Shown here: in pieces, positions 1 to 7,237 of the stretch
How positions within the stretch are numbered: position 1 is the first letter of the stretch
How the letters are laid out: every line of letters begins with the position of its first letter
Assembly: GCF_030817655.1 (NCBI RefSeq)
Contig: NZ_JAUSZM010000003.1
Coordinates: 4,960,001 to 5,024,000 of the forward strand
Length of the DNA stretch: 64,000 bases
Reading direction: 5' to 3'
From: Streptomyces sp. V4I2
Lineage (GTDB): Bacteria; Actinomycetota; Actinomycetes; Streptomycetales; Streptomycetaceae
Program-made: the position numbers and the translations under genes
The notes under the pieces: model-generated
Seen by the model: only the letters and a program-made list of their open reading frames with translations
What the model was told of the DNA's origin: nothing
Databases searched by the model: none

Positions 1-1838
1 TCCTGCGGGCCCTGGGCACGGCCGATTCGGCGATCCCGGACTCCCTGGAGGAACGTGCGGCCCTGTACCGCTCGGTCCTGGACGGCCGCCGCGTCCTCGT
101 CCTGCTGGACAACGCACGGGACGCGGCACAGGTGCGTCCCCTGCTGCCGGGCACCGAGGGCTGCGCGGCGCTGGTGACCTCCCGGGTGCGGATGGTGGAC
201 CTGGCGGGGGCCCATCTGATCGACCTGGACGTCATGTCCCCCGACGAGGCACTGTCCCTGTTCACGAAGATCGTGGGCGAGGAACGGGTGGCCTCCGAGC
301 GGGAGGCCGCGCTGGACGTCGTGGCCGCGTGCGGTTTCCTCCCGCTGGCGATCCGCATCGCGGCGTCGCGGCTCGCGGCCCGTCGTACCTGGACGGTGTC
401 CGTCCTGGCGGCGAAGCTGGCGGACGAGCGGCGGCGGCTGGACGAGCTGCAGGCCGGCGACCTGGCGGTGAAGGCGACCTTCGAGCTGGGGTACGGACAG
501 CTCGAGCCGGCGCAGGCACGGGCGTTCCGGCTGCTGGGGCTGGCGGACGGACCGGACATGTCGGTGGCGGCGGCCGCGGCGGTGCTGGACCTGCCGGTGG
601 AGGACACCGAGGACGTGCTGGAGTCGCTGGTCGACACCTCCCTGCTGGAGTCCGCGGCTCCCGGCCGGTACCGGTACCACGACCTGGTGCGGCTCTACGC
701 GCGTGCGTGCGCGGAGCGCGACGAGCAGCCACCGGGCGAGCGGGAGGCGGCGCTTTCTCGGTTGCTGGACTTCTACTTGGCCACTGCGGCGGGGGTTTAC
801 GCGATCGAGCGGCCGGCGGATCGGCTGGTGGATCACATTGCCACCACCATCCACGAGGGACTGGCATTCGACATCCGGGAGTCGGCTCTGGACTGGCTCT
901 TCGCCGAGGCCGGATGCCTCCTGGCCTGCGTCCAACATTCATTGCGTGTCCCTACGCTTCGGCGTGCCGCCAGTCTTCTGCTCGTGGCGAAGGACCTCTC
1001 GGAGTCCGGTGCCAGTTCACTTGCCTACGAGCGGGCAGCCACCGCCCTGTGCCAGGCCGCCCAGGAACTCGGTGACGCACACGTCGAGGCTCAAGCGCGA
1101 ACGGCCCTGGCACAGGTACACGTGCGCGCCGGGCGCTTCGAGGAAGCGGGCATCGAAGCGAGCAAGGCGATGGCGCTGGATTCTTCCGAGGATCCGTGGT
1201 CCAAGTGCAACGCGCCTCTGGAGCGCGGCGTCATCGCCTTCTACCAGTCCGAACTCGAAGATGCCGACACCTACTTGAGTATTGCTCTGGACAACTTCCG
1301 GGAGGACGCGAATGCGCCGGGAGAGGCCAGCGCACTGTGCAATCTGTCTCGTGTACACCTGGCCCTGGGCAAAACGAGCACGGCCATCTCTCTCGTTGAG
1401 CAGGGCATTGAGATATACGACAGCCTCGGATCGGCGCTGCGCCTCGCCAACGGCAGATACGCCCTCGGTCTCGCGCTCACTGTCGCCGCCCGGTACGACG
1501 AAGCTCTTGAACAACTCACGGCAGCCCTGGCCGTCTTCCGGGAGAACCGCCAACCACTCTGGGCAGGCGTCACGCACTTCCGCATCGCGGAGGTTCACCT
1601 GGCAGCGAACCGCCCACCACTCGCCGCCGCCCACGCCGAACAAGCCATCGCCCTACGAGGTATCGGCGGAGAGTGGCGCCGGGGAACGGTGCTCACCGTG
1701 CTGGGTAAGGCCCTCCTCATGCTCGGCCAGCCCGACCGGGCCCACGCCTGCTGGCGCGAAGCCCTGACCATCTACGAAACGCTGGGCTCCGCCGAGGCAA
1801 CCGAGGTTCGCGCGCTCCTCAGCCCGGTGGCGTCCTGA
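1..1838 (+). CDS. afsR: AfsR-type regulator, NB-ARC and TPR part (5' end outside window)
   Basis: The frame is already open at base 3, so the gene begins before the window. The visible part starts in the NB-ARC ATPase domain: a Walker-B-like VLVLLDNA stretch, then the LVTSR element. It continues through the winged-helix-like part into a C-terminal run of tetratricopeptide repeats. AfsR is a SARP-family activator whose DNA-binding domain would lie in the missing N-terminus. In S. coelicolor it is phosphorylated by AfsK and switches on afsS. The AfsS-like gene directly downstream, a SARP-type direct repeat between them, and afsK/kbpA about 11 kb away support AfsR over other SARP/NB-ARC paralogues. 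The missing N-terminus leaves some doubt. Confidence 0.8.
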   Translation, partial: LRALGTADSAIPDSLEERAALYRSVLDGRRVLVLLDNARDAAQVRPLLPGTEGCAALVTSRVRMVDLAGAHLIDLDVMSPDEALSLFTKIVGEERVASEREAALDVVAACGFLPLAIRIAASRLAARRTWTVSVLAAKLADERRRLDELQAGDLAVKATFELGYGQLEPAQARAFRLLGLADGPDMSVAAAAAVLDLPVEDTEDVLESLVDTSLLESAAPGRYRYHDLVRLYARACAERDEQPPGEREAALSRLLDFYLATAAGVYAIERPADRLVDHIATTIHEGLAFDIRESALDWLFAEAGCLLACVQHSLRVPTLRRAASLLLVAKDLSESGASSLAYERAATALCQAAQELGDAHVEAQARTALAQVHVRAGRFEEAGIEASKAMALDSSEDPWSKCNAPLERGVIAFYQSELEDADTYLSIALDNFREDANAPGEASALCNLSRVHLALGKTSTAISLVEQGIEIYDSLGSALRLANGRYALGLALTVAARYDEALEQLTAALAVFRENRQPLWAGVTHFRIAEVHLAANRPPLAAAHAEQAIALRGIGGEWRRGTVLTVLGKALLMLGQPDRAHACWREALTIYETLGSAEATEVRALLSPVAS

Positions 1839-1851
1839 GCTCTGATCGAGC

Positions 1852-1869
1852 GTTCATCGTTCGTTTATC
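1852..1869 (+). promoter_or_regulatory. SARP/AfsR-like direct repeat upstream of afsS
   Basis: GTTCATC at 1852-1858 is followed four bases later by GTTTATC at 1863-1869, a heptamer direct repeat with an 11-bp period. This is the geometry of SARP sites, where AfsR overlaps the -35 region of the afsS promoter. It lies 14 bp past the afsR stop codon and about 170 bp before afsS, so a long leader would follow. Confidence 0.6.
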
Positions 1870-1929
1870 GCCGCACGTCATTCTGCTGCTACCAACCCGT
1901 CGCCTCGGGGGTCAGACGGCTTGGTAAAG

Positions 1930-2003
1930 GGCCGTACGGATACGGTGTACGGCCTCAGGAAGCCCGTCCGGCAACCCACGGGGGAGTTCCCGGGCGGGCT
2001 TCC
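1930..2003 (+). other. two consecutive hairpins in the afsS leader
   Basis: GGCCGTAC (1930-1937) pairs perfectly with GTACGGCC (1947-1954). A 14-bp arm at 1958-1971 pairs with 1990-2003 with one G-U wobble. Both precede the afsS ribosome-binding site and follow the SARP repeat, so both would be in the 5' untranslated RNA. They could stabilise the mRNA, act as an attenuator, or be the remnant of a terminator for afsR. There is no U-tract. Confidence 0.5.
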
Positions 2004-2040
2004 CATGAATGGACGCAGGCCTCAGAGAGAGATCCACATC

Positions 2041-2226
2041 ATGAGCGACAAGATCAAGCCCGAGGACACGCACATCTCCGGCGGGGAAGACGACCACATC
2101 AAGCCCCAGGACACGCACATCTCCGGCGAGGAAGCGGACCTGGACGACGTCAAGCCTCTCGACACCCATATCTCCAGCGGCACTGTCACCCCGCTGGACA
2201 CCCACATCTCCGACGAGAAGGCCTGA
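2041..2226 (+). CDS. afsS: AfsS-like small regulatory protein
   Basis: This 61-residue acidic protein is built from four copies of a short motif: KPEDTHISGG, KPQDTHISGE, KPLDTHISSG and TPLDTHISDE. AfsS of S. coelicolor is a 63-residue protein with similar repeats. It is the main AfsR target and stimulates antibiotic production by an unclear mechanism. The ATG at 2041 follows a GAGAGAGAT ribosome-binding site. Upstream in-frame codons belong to the structured leader, so I did not extend the start. There is no signal peptide or membrane segment. Position directly after the AfsR-like gene and behind a SARP-type repeat supports the assignment. A hairpin terminator follows. Confidence 0.85.
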   Translation: MSDKIKPEDTHISGGEDDHIKPQDTHISGEEADLDDVKPLDTHISSGTVTPLDTHISDEKA

Positions 2227-2248
2227 CAGCTCTGATTCGACGGGGGAC

Positions 2249-2289
2249 ATCGGCCGCGGCGGCGCGGAGGGGGAGCCGTCGCGGCCGAT
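2249..2289 (+). terminator. hairpin terminator after afsS
   Basis: The arm 2249-2263 pairs with 2275-2289 over 15 bp with one G-U wobble, around an 11-nt loop. It lies 22 bp past the afsS stop. There is no U-tract, as is common for Streptomyces terminators. Confidence 0.6.
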
Positions 2290-2331
2290 ATGCGTCTGTC
2301 GCACGCGGTTCAGGCCAATCTCTGGCGGGAA

Positions 2332-2356
2332 GCGTTCGTTCCTCTCGAACGAGCGC
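2332..2356. promoter_or_regulatory. dyad upstream of the secreted DIHAT peptide gene
   Basis: GCGTTCGTTC (2332-2341) and GAACGAGCGC (2347-2356) form an inverted repeat with one wobble and a 5-bp centre. It lies about 60 bp before the peptide gene. It could be an operator or a leader hairpin. The GTTCG content recalls the SARP repeat before afsS, but no 11-bp direct repeat is present here. Confidence 0.35.
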
Positions 2357-2415
2357 CCCCCCCTGCCGCTAGCTTCACATGTTGTTCGAAAGCCTCTTCT
2401 TCAACAGGAGCTGGA

Positions 2416-2589
2416 ATGACCCGCGCCAAGAAGGTCCTCGTCACCGTCGCGATCGCGGCCGCAGCCACGATCGGCACCTCCGCTCCCGCATTCGCCGGTG
2501 ACATTCACGCCACGGACACGCCGGTTACGACGAACGACATCCACGCCACGAGCAACGAGGTCAGCACGGACGACATCCACGCCACCTGA
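2416..2589 (+). CDS. small secreted peptide with DIHAT repeats, AfsS-like repeat pattern
   Basis: The product has 57 residues. Residues 1-28 are a clear Sec signal peptide: basic start, a hydrophobic stretch rich in A, V and I, and APAFA before the cleavage point. The mature part is about 29 residues and contains three DIHAT motifs with TT/ST-D spacers. The pattern D-x-H-x-[S/T] repeated every 10-15 residues is that of the adjacent AfsS-like protein, which suggests an exported relative that arose by local duplication. The start is fixed by an AGGAG site at 2406-2410. A strong hairpin ends the unit, so it is monocistronic. The function is unknown. A signal peptide, a metal-binding peptide (three His plus Asp) or a wall-associated peptide are all possible. 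Confidence 0.8.
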   Translation: MTRAKKVLVTVAIAAAATIGTSAPAFAGDIHATDTPVTTNDIHATSNEVSTDDIHAT

Positions 2590-2610
2590 TCGGAAACCCG
2601 GCGCTCACCA

Positions 2611-2643
2611 GGGGGCCGAGCCGAGCCCAGGCTCGGCCCCTTC
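2611..2643 (+). terminator. hairpin terminator after the DIHAT peptide
   Basis: GGGGCCGAGCC (2612-2622) pairs perfectly with GGCTCGGCCCC (2630-2640) around a 7-nt loop and is followed by TT. It could also serve transcripts from the opposite strand, coming from the toxin-like gene. Confidence 0.7.
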
Positions 2644-2712
2644 GCCGTACCGCCGCTAAACCGGGTCTCCGAAATTGAGCGCCTCCGCGCACCACTCAAC
2701 TTCGAAGACCCC

Positions 2713-3084
2713 CTAAACGGCCCACGACCTGAGCACCTCTGCCACGCTACGGACCGTACAAGTCTCCCTCTTCAACTCGTTCGCGAGCGCCAAGACCCTC
2801 TGCTGGTCGAGCTTGGCCGGAGCACCGGCAGCGACGAGATACGCGTGGGCCACCACGATGGCCACCCGGGTGTTGGAGCGCTCCAGCCAGCGCATACGGC
2901 CGAGTGAGTGGGCGAGGGCCGCTGCCTTGACGTACGGTCCCTGATAGACCTCCTGCCCGACAAGCACGGCCCGATGCCGCTCGACGGCCGCGAGAGGAAC
3001 ACCGTAGTCGTCAACGGCAGGGTCCTCCTGGCCCGCCCGCTGCGCGACTTCCAGAATCCAGGCGAGGTCGACGTTGAGATTCAC
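2713..3084 (-). CDS. Doc/Fic-like toxin with a degenerate active-site motif
   Basis: The 123-residue protein has the layout of Doc toxins. An N-terminal segment (DYGVPLAAVERH) corresponds to the conserved DYG-L-ALARP region, then comes KAAALAHSLGRMRWLERSNTRVA and a helix. In Doc/Fic proteins the last part is HPFxDGNKR, which carries the catalytic His and phosphate-binding loop. Here the His is absent and only N-T-R remains, so catalysis by the usual mechanism is doubtful. The start overlaps the stop of the upstream antitoxin gene by 4 bases (ATGA), so the two are translationally coupled. Such degenerate forms are, from memory, found elsewhere in actinobacteria, so this may be a stable subfamily. 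Confidence 0.65.
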   Translation of the reverse strand: MNLNVDLAWILEVAQRAGQEDPAVDDYGVPLAAVERHRAVLVGQEVYQGPYVKAAALAHSLGRMRWLERSNTRVAIVVAHAYLVAAGAPAKLDQQRVLALANELKRETCTVRSVAEVLRSWAV

Positions 3085-3317
3085 GTACGGGACTCCCCCT
3101 GCTCCCCCTGCTCCCCCTCGATCTCGTCGAAGAGATCGGCGAACTCGTCGAGCGTCTGCTGCGCGGTGGCCATAAAGACGGCACGCACCTGCTCGTTGTC
3201 GTTCCGGATGAGCTGCTCGACGTACTCGTTGACCGGTATGCGCCGGGTCTCAGCGGCCTGCCGCGCCATCTCAGCAGTCTCGTCGTCCATCCGGATGTTG
3301 ATCTGCGTCTTGGCCAT
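3081..3317 (-). CDS. ribbon-helix-helix antitoxin
   Basis: This is a 78-residue protein. The N-terminus (MAKTQINIRMDDETAEMARQ) is a typical ribbon-helix-helix DNA-binding strand and helix. The C-terminus is acidic and Glu/Gln-rich (GEQGEQGES), as expected for a toxin-binding tail. It is the first gene of a two-gene unit with the Doc-like toxin and overlaps it by 4 bases. RHH antitoxins normally repress their own operon by binding near the start codon. Confidence 0.75.
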   Translation of the reverse strand: MAKTQINIRMDDETAEMARQAAETRRIPVNEYVEQLIRNDNEQVRAVFMATAQQTLDEFADLFDEIEGEQGEQGESRT

Positions 3318-3349
3318 GACCGGAAGGTACCAGCTGATACCAGGCGCCG

Positions 3350-3964
3350 CTACCTCCTGATATCAGGGCCTACCTCGACCGCCAGCTCACACCACACCGT
3401 CTTGCCCGCCGCCCAAGGCTCCACGCCCCACCGAAACGCGACGGCGTCGAGCAGAGCCAGACCCCGTCCGGCCTCGTCGTCGTCCGTGGCGTGCCGGAGT
3501 ACGGGGAGGGCACATGGGTCAGGGTCGGTGACCTCTACGCGAATCCGGCCGGCGTCCGCACGGAGCACCCGTACTCGGATCGGGGCGCCGTCTCCCACGT
3601 GCCGGATGACGTTGGCGACCAGCTCCGTGACGCAGAGCTGAACGTCGGCGCACGGTGCGGCCAGGTGTCGGCGCACGGTGCGGCGCAGGTCCGGCACCGC
3701 CCCGGGGACGGCAAGGAGGTCGAGGTCGAGGAGAACCGGGCTCGGCGTCCAGCCACCTCCCCTGAGTACGGCCGTGAGCCTCCGCGCCGTCGCGGTGTTG
3801 CAGTTGCCGAGCGCGATGAGCCCGGCCGGGGGCGAGTACGTACCCGCGAAGCTCGGCAGGTCGGCGCGGAGGGAGGGGAGCGTGATGCCGTGGGCGGCGA
3901 GGGCGGTGCGGAGGTCGGTCACGCAGTGGTCCACGTCGGCGGCAGGGGACTGAGGGTCTTGCAT
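3350..3964 (-). CDS. ATP-binding (anti-sigma kinase type) regulatory protein of a WhiJ-like cluster
   Basis: The 204-residue protein has an N-terminal part of about 80 residues with no clear match, then a GHKL ATPase domain of the RsbW/SpoIIAB type. An N-box (ELVANVIRHV), a G1-like DPDP segment and a G2 motif (GRGLALLDAV) are visible. Proteins of this class bind sigma or anti-anti-sigma factors and act as Ser kinases or antagonists. It is divergent from the HTH gene at 4081, with a shared promoter region of 116 bp. The triad of ATPase, DUF5753 HTH protein and DUF397 protein is the layout of Streptomyces whiJ/abaA-type clusters. Confidence 0.75.
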   Translation of the reverse strand: MQDPQSPAADVDHCVTDLRTALAAHGITLPSLRADLPSFAGTYSPPAGLIALGNCNTATARRLTAVLRGGGWTPSPVLLDLDLLAVPGAVPDLRRTVRRHLAAPCADVQLCVTELVANVIRHVGDGAPIRVRVLRADAGRIRVEVTDPDPCALPVLRHATDDDEAGRGLALLDAVAFRWGVEPWAAGKTVWCELAVEVGPDIRR

Positions 3965-4043
3965 GGGGCGGCGCCTTCCTGTGCGCTCTGTGACGAATCA
4001 CTCACACAGTGGCGTGACGTTGCGTACCGTAAAAGAGGTTCAC

Positions 4044-4058
4044 GTTGCGCAATGCAAC
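4044..4058. promoter_or_regulatory. GTTGC-N5-GCAAC dyad in the divergent promoter region
   Basis: GTTGCGCAATGCAAC is an inverted repeat with a TTGCGCAA core, 23 bp before the HTH gene start and 80 bp from the ATPase gene. It is a plausible operator for the WhiJ-like protein. The target is inferred only from position. Confidence 0.4.
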
Positions 4059-4080
4059 TGGAAAGAGACGGTGGTGAGTT

Positions 4081-4933
4081 GTGCCCCCACGGAAGGATCC
4101 CGACGCGTCGGCGAACGTCCCGTCCTTCTACGGCGCCGAGTTGCGCTACCAGAGGGAGCTGGCGGGTCTGACGCTCGAACAGTTGGCGGAAGGGAGCTTC
4201 CACGGCATCCCCTTTCTGAGCCAGATCGAGCGCGGTGAGCGCCGGATGCCCCTGGATCTCGCCCAGCACGTCGACAAGGTGCTGAAGACGGACGGGTTTT
4301 TCGAGCGGCGCTGTGAAGACGCCCGCAGGGCCCGGCAGTCGGGGCATGCGGAGTACTTCGCGGACGTGGCGGAGATGGAGCGTCATGCGGAGACGATCGA
4401 GGAGTGGGCTCCGATGCTCGTCCCCGGTCTGTTGCAGACGGCGCCCTACACGCGGGCGATCGTACGAGCGGCCATGCCGCGAGCCTCGGACGGGGGAAGT
4501 CGAGGAGAAGGTGTGTGCCCGGATGGGGCGGGCCAAGCTCTTCACCTCGGAGAACCCGCCCAAGTTCTGGGCCATCCTCGACGAATCCCTGATCCGCCGA
4601 GCCGCTCTTCCTCCTGTGGAGATGGCGGAGCTGCTGGAGCACATCGCGGGGATGATCACGAGCACGCACTCGATTCTGCAGATCGTCCCGGAAACCTCCG
4701 CCGCTCACCCCTTCATGATGGGCATGACCAAGTTCATGACCTTCGCGGACGCCCCTCCTGTCGTGTACACCGAGAGCCTGCACAGCGGCCAACTCGTCGA
4801 TTATCCGGCGCTCGTGAAGCAGTACCGGGAGTCGTACGATCTGCTCAGGGCCGTCGCAATGCCGCCTGAGGCGTCCCTTGCGATGATCGAGGCTGCGGCA
4901 GAGGACTATCGACATGGCAAGTCACGAGAATGA
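4081..4933 (+). pseudogene. WhiJ-like helix-turn-helix DUF5753 protein, frameshifted
   Basis: The first frame, from GTG 4081, encodes an XRE-type helix-turn-helix (ELRYQRELAGLTLEQLAEGS...SQIERGERRMP) and the start of the DUF5753 ligand-binding region (EEWAPMLVPGLLQTAPYTRAIVRAAMPRASDG). The rest of DUF5753 (EVEEKVCARMGRAKLFTSE...) continues in the next frame to 4933. Removing one G from the GGGGG run at 4492-4496 restores a single protein of about 283 residues. In this family the HTH protein works with a DUF397 partner, which overlaps its end here. The cause could be true inactivation, a phase-variable G-tract or a base-calling error. Confidence 0.75.
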
Positions 4934-5117
4934 CTTCAGCGCCGCCCGCTGGCGCAAGAGCAGCTACAGCAACGGCACCGGCGGTGATTGCGTCGAGGTC
5001 GCCCCCAACCTCCCCACCACCATCCCGGTCCGCGACTCGAAGCGGGCCGGCGAAGGCCCCGTACTCCTCTTCGGGGCCTCGGCCTGGACCACCTTCCTCG
5101 CGTCCGTGAAGCGCTGA
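4914..5117 (+). CDS. DUF397 protein, partner of the HTH regulator
   Basis: The 67-residue protein shows the DUF397 hallmarks: W-RKSSYSNGTGGDCVEVA near the start and VRDSK in the middle. DUF397 proteins are encoded beside DUF5753 HTH regulators in Streptomyces, where the pair behaves like an antitoxin/toxin or regulator/co-regulator set (WhiJ-SCO4542 or Scr1 type). The ATG at 4914 lies inside the end of the HTH gene with a 20-bp overlap, so the two are coupled. Confidence 0.8.
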   Translation: MASHENDFSAARWRKSSYSNGTGGDCVEVAPNLPTTIPVRDSKRAGEGPVLLFGASAWTTFLASVKR

Positions 5118-5177
5118 CCTCCACCGGGTTATCCACAGGGGCGAGCAGGCAGGCGGCTCCTCCGGGACAGTGGACGC

Positions 5178-6181
5178 GTGGAGCGGATGGAGCGAGCCGA
5201 GTTGGGGGCGCTGGTCGAGGGAGGCGTGTTGCTCACCTCGCGGGCGCTGGGGGCCGGGTGGTCTCGGGTTCCCCTCTTTCGGAGGCTGGATTCGGAAGGG
5301 TGGACCCGGGTCCGGAGCGGCGCCTGGGCCGAGCCGGGGCGGAGGATCGATCTGGCCGTACGGCTGAAGGCTGCCCAACTCCTCAGGCCGAGGCTGGCCG
5401 TGAGCCATCGCTCGGCTGCCTGGCTCTGGCAGATCGAGACCCTGGACGTGGGTGGGGAGGTCCGAAAACCCCCGGCCCTCGAGTTCACCGACCCGGGCCT
5501 CAGCATCCGGCAGAGCCTCACGGACGTACGGATCCACCGGATGCCCCTCGCCGCAGTCGACGTCGTGCAGTGCTCGGGGCTGCGCGTCACGGACGTCCCC
5601 CGCACCGTCGCCGACCTCCTGCGAGCCGGGCCGAGGGACGGCGCCCTGGTAGCCGTCGAGTCCGCGCTCGGCCACCGCACCGTCGCGGGCGTACGCCGCC
5701 CGCCGCTCACCACCCCGGCCGCGCTGGCCATCGCCCTCCAACCCCCTCTCCAAGGGGCAGCCCGCGCTCGGGACTGGCTCCGCCTGGCCGACCGCCGCTC
5801 TCCGGCTCACCGGCGGAAACGGTCGCCCGCCTCCGCATGCTCGACGCCGACCTGCTCCCCGAGTCCCAGGTCGAGCTCCGCGTCCCCGGCGGCGGTCGCC
5901 GGTTCCTCGACTTCCTCTTCCGGCGGGAGGGAGTGGCGGTCGAGATCGAGGGCTACGCCTACCACGGCTCTCGCGAAGCCCACCGACGGGATGTCTCCCG
6001 CTTCAACCAGGTCCTCCGCTGCCCCGAGGTACGCACCCTGCTCCGCTACACCGCCGAGGTCGTCTTCCACCACCCGGCGCAGATGATCCAGGAGATCCGC
6101 TCCGCCCTGAGCGTGGCCGTGGCTGGCCCGGCACTTGGCCGCTCTATGGAGGGCGTTGGGCACCCCGGCGACTTCAAGTGA
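5178..6181 (+). pseudogene. AbiEi-like N-terminus plus DUF559 endonuclease-like C-terminus, frameshifted
   Basis: The first frame (GTG 5178) gives an AbiEi-like DNA-binding start (LVEGGVLLTSRALGAGWSRVPLFRRLDSEGWTRVRSGAW) and the middle part (RVTDVPRTVADLLR). The DUF559 part follows in the next frame: LPESQVELRVPGGGRRFLDFLF, VAVEIEGYAYHGSREAHRRDVSRFN. This is a Vsr/restriction-endonuclease-like fold with the E-V-E-I-E core. A shift near 5795-5805 joins the two parts into a protein of about 333 residues. Such single genes are common and of unknown role in Streptomyces; a nuclease or defence role is only inferred. The stop codon falls inside the first bases of the long inverted repeat. Confidence 0.7.
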
Positions 6182-6466
6182 CCGTGGGGGCCGCCCGCTT
6201 CTTTGCCAGTGTCGTGCTTCCGCGAGCCGAGTCAAGGGCGCTGCGTTCCGCTGCGCTCCACTCCGCGTCGCCTCCGGCGATCGGCCTCCGGCCGACCCTT
6301 GACACGCCTCGCTCCAGCACGGGGAAGAAGCGAGCGGGCGGCCCGGAAAGGCGGGTGGCCAGGTCGGCAGCCCTCTCGGGTAGGTCGAGTGGTGGCCCGG
6401 CGTCCGGGGACGCGCTCGCGCCTCGCCAGCACGCCGGGCCGGCTCAGCGGCAATCGGTGAGTGGGG
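6177..6466 (+). repeat. left arm of a 1,028-bp palindromic element (290 bp)
   Basis: Bases 6177-6466 are the exact reverse complement of 6915-7204; every pair sums to 13381 and I found no mismatch or gap on reading both arms. The arm contains a smaller dyad, GTCAAGGG (6231-6238) with CCCTTGAC (6296-6303), flanking GC-rich palindromic sequence. No convincing gene lies in it. The first five bases overlap the end of the DUF559 gene. Confidence 0.95.
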
Positions 6467-6589
6467 CGCGGGCGCACCGGCCGGCCAGGCAGGCCGGGCG
6501 GCGGCACGCTGGGCCGGCCAGGCGGCCGACGGCTAGCCGGGGCTGACCCACCACGGCGGCCCAAACCGGTCCGAACTTGTCAGGGTTCG

Positions 6590-6670
6590 GTAATTGGCAG
6601 ATCTGTTCCACCTTGGAGGGGAAAAGCCCAGGTCGGCGGTCCCGGTGGGTGGAACAGATCTGCCAATTAC
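6590..6670. repeat. 23-bp perfect inverted repeat in the palindrome spacer
   Basis: Bases 6590-6612 (GTAATTGGCAGATCTGTTCC plus ACC) are the exact reverse complement of 6648-6670, around a 35-nt GC-rich loop. The arms are much more AT-rich than the surroundings. The dyad centre is 60 bp off the centre of the large palindrome, so it is an independent structure. It sits in the 448-bp spacer 6467-6914. The rest of the spacer has no gene but holds degenerate copies of a CACTCACCG...CCGGCGTGC segment near 6729, 6856 and 6917. Confidence 0.9.
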
Positions 6671-6914
6671 TGGGGGAGCGTCCGACGCTCAGGTGACTCG
6701 AAGGGGGCGGACCCCGCTCCGAACCCCTCACTCACCGCAAGCCGCCGACCGACCCGGCGTGCCGCCACCCGGCCGGTGCGCCTCCGGCCACGGGCGGGCC
6801 GAGCGCCGCTGAGCAGACACGAGCGCCAGTCCCAGCCACCGCGCCGCACCCCCACTCACCGCGAGACGCTGAACCGTCCCGGCGTGCCCCCGCCCGGCCA
6901 GCGCGCTCCGCCCC

Positions 6915-7204
6915 CCCCACTCACCGATTGCCGCTGAGCCGGCCCGGCGTGCTGGCGAGGCGCGAGCGCGTCCCCGGACGCCGGGCCACCACTCGACCTA
7001 CCCGAGAGGGCTGCCGACCTGGCCACCCGCCTTTCCGGGCCGCCCGCTCGCTTCTTCCCCGTGCTGGAGCGAGGCGTGTCAAGGGTCGGCCGGAGGCCGA
7101 TCGCCGGAGGCGACGCGGAGTGGAGCGCAGCGGAACGCAGCGCCCTTGACTCGGCTCGCGGAAGCACGACACTGGCAAAGAAGCGGGCGGCCCCCACGGT
7201 CACT
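6915..7204 (-). repeat. right arm of the 1,028-bp palindromic element (290 bp)
   Basis: This is the exact inverted copy of 6177-6466. It ends 34 bp before the remnant hydrolase gene. No transposase, target-site duplication or integrase is visible at the ends: the 5' flank reads ACTTCA and the 3' flank CCCCAAAC. A perfect arm pair of this length implies recent formation or active gene conversion. Confidence 0.95.
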
Positions 7205-7237
7205 CCCCAAACCGGCGTTCACACCAACCCACCCACC

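Noticed and set aside
6177..7204. The long palindrome as a Streptomyces telomere or a transposon with terminal repeats
   Set aside because: It lacks the known telomere-type palindrome series, has no transposase in the spacer, and shows no target-site duplication; it is left as an unclassified element.
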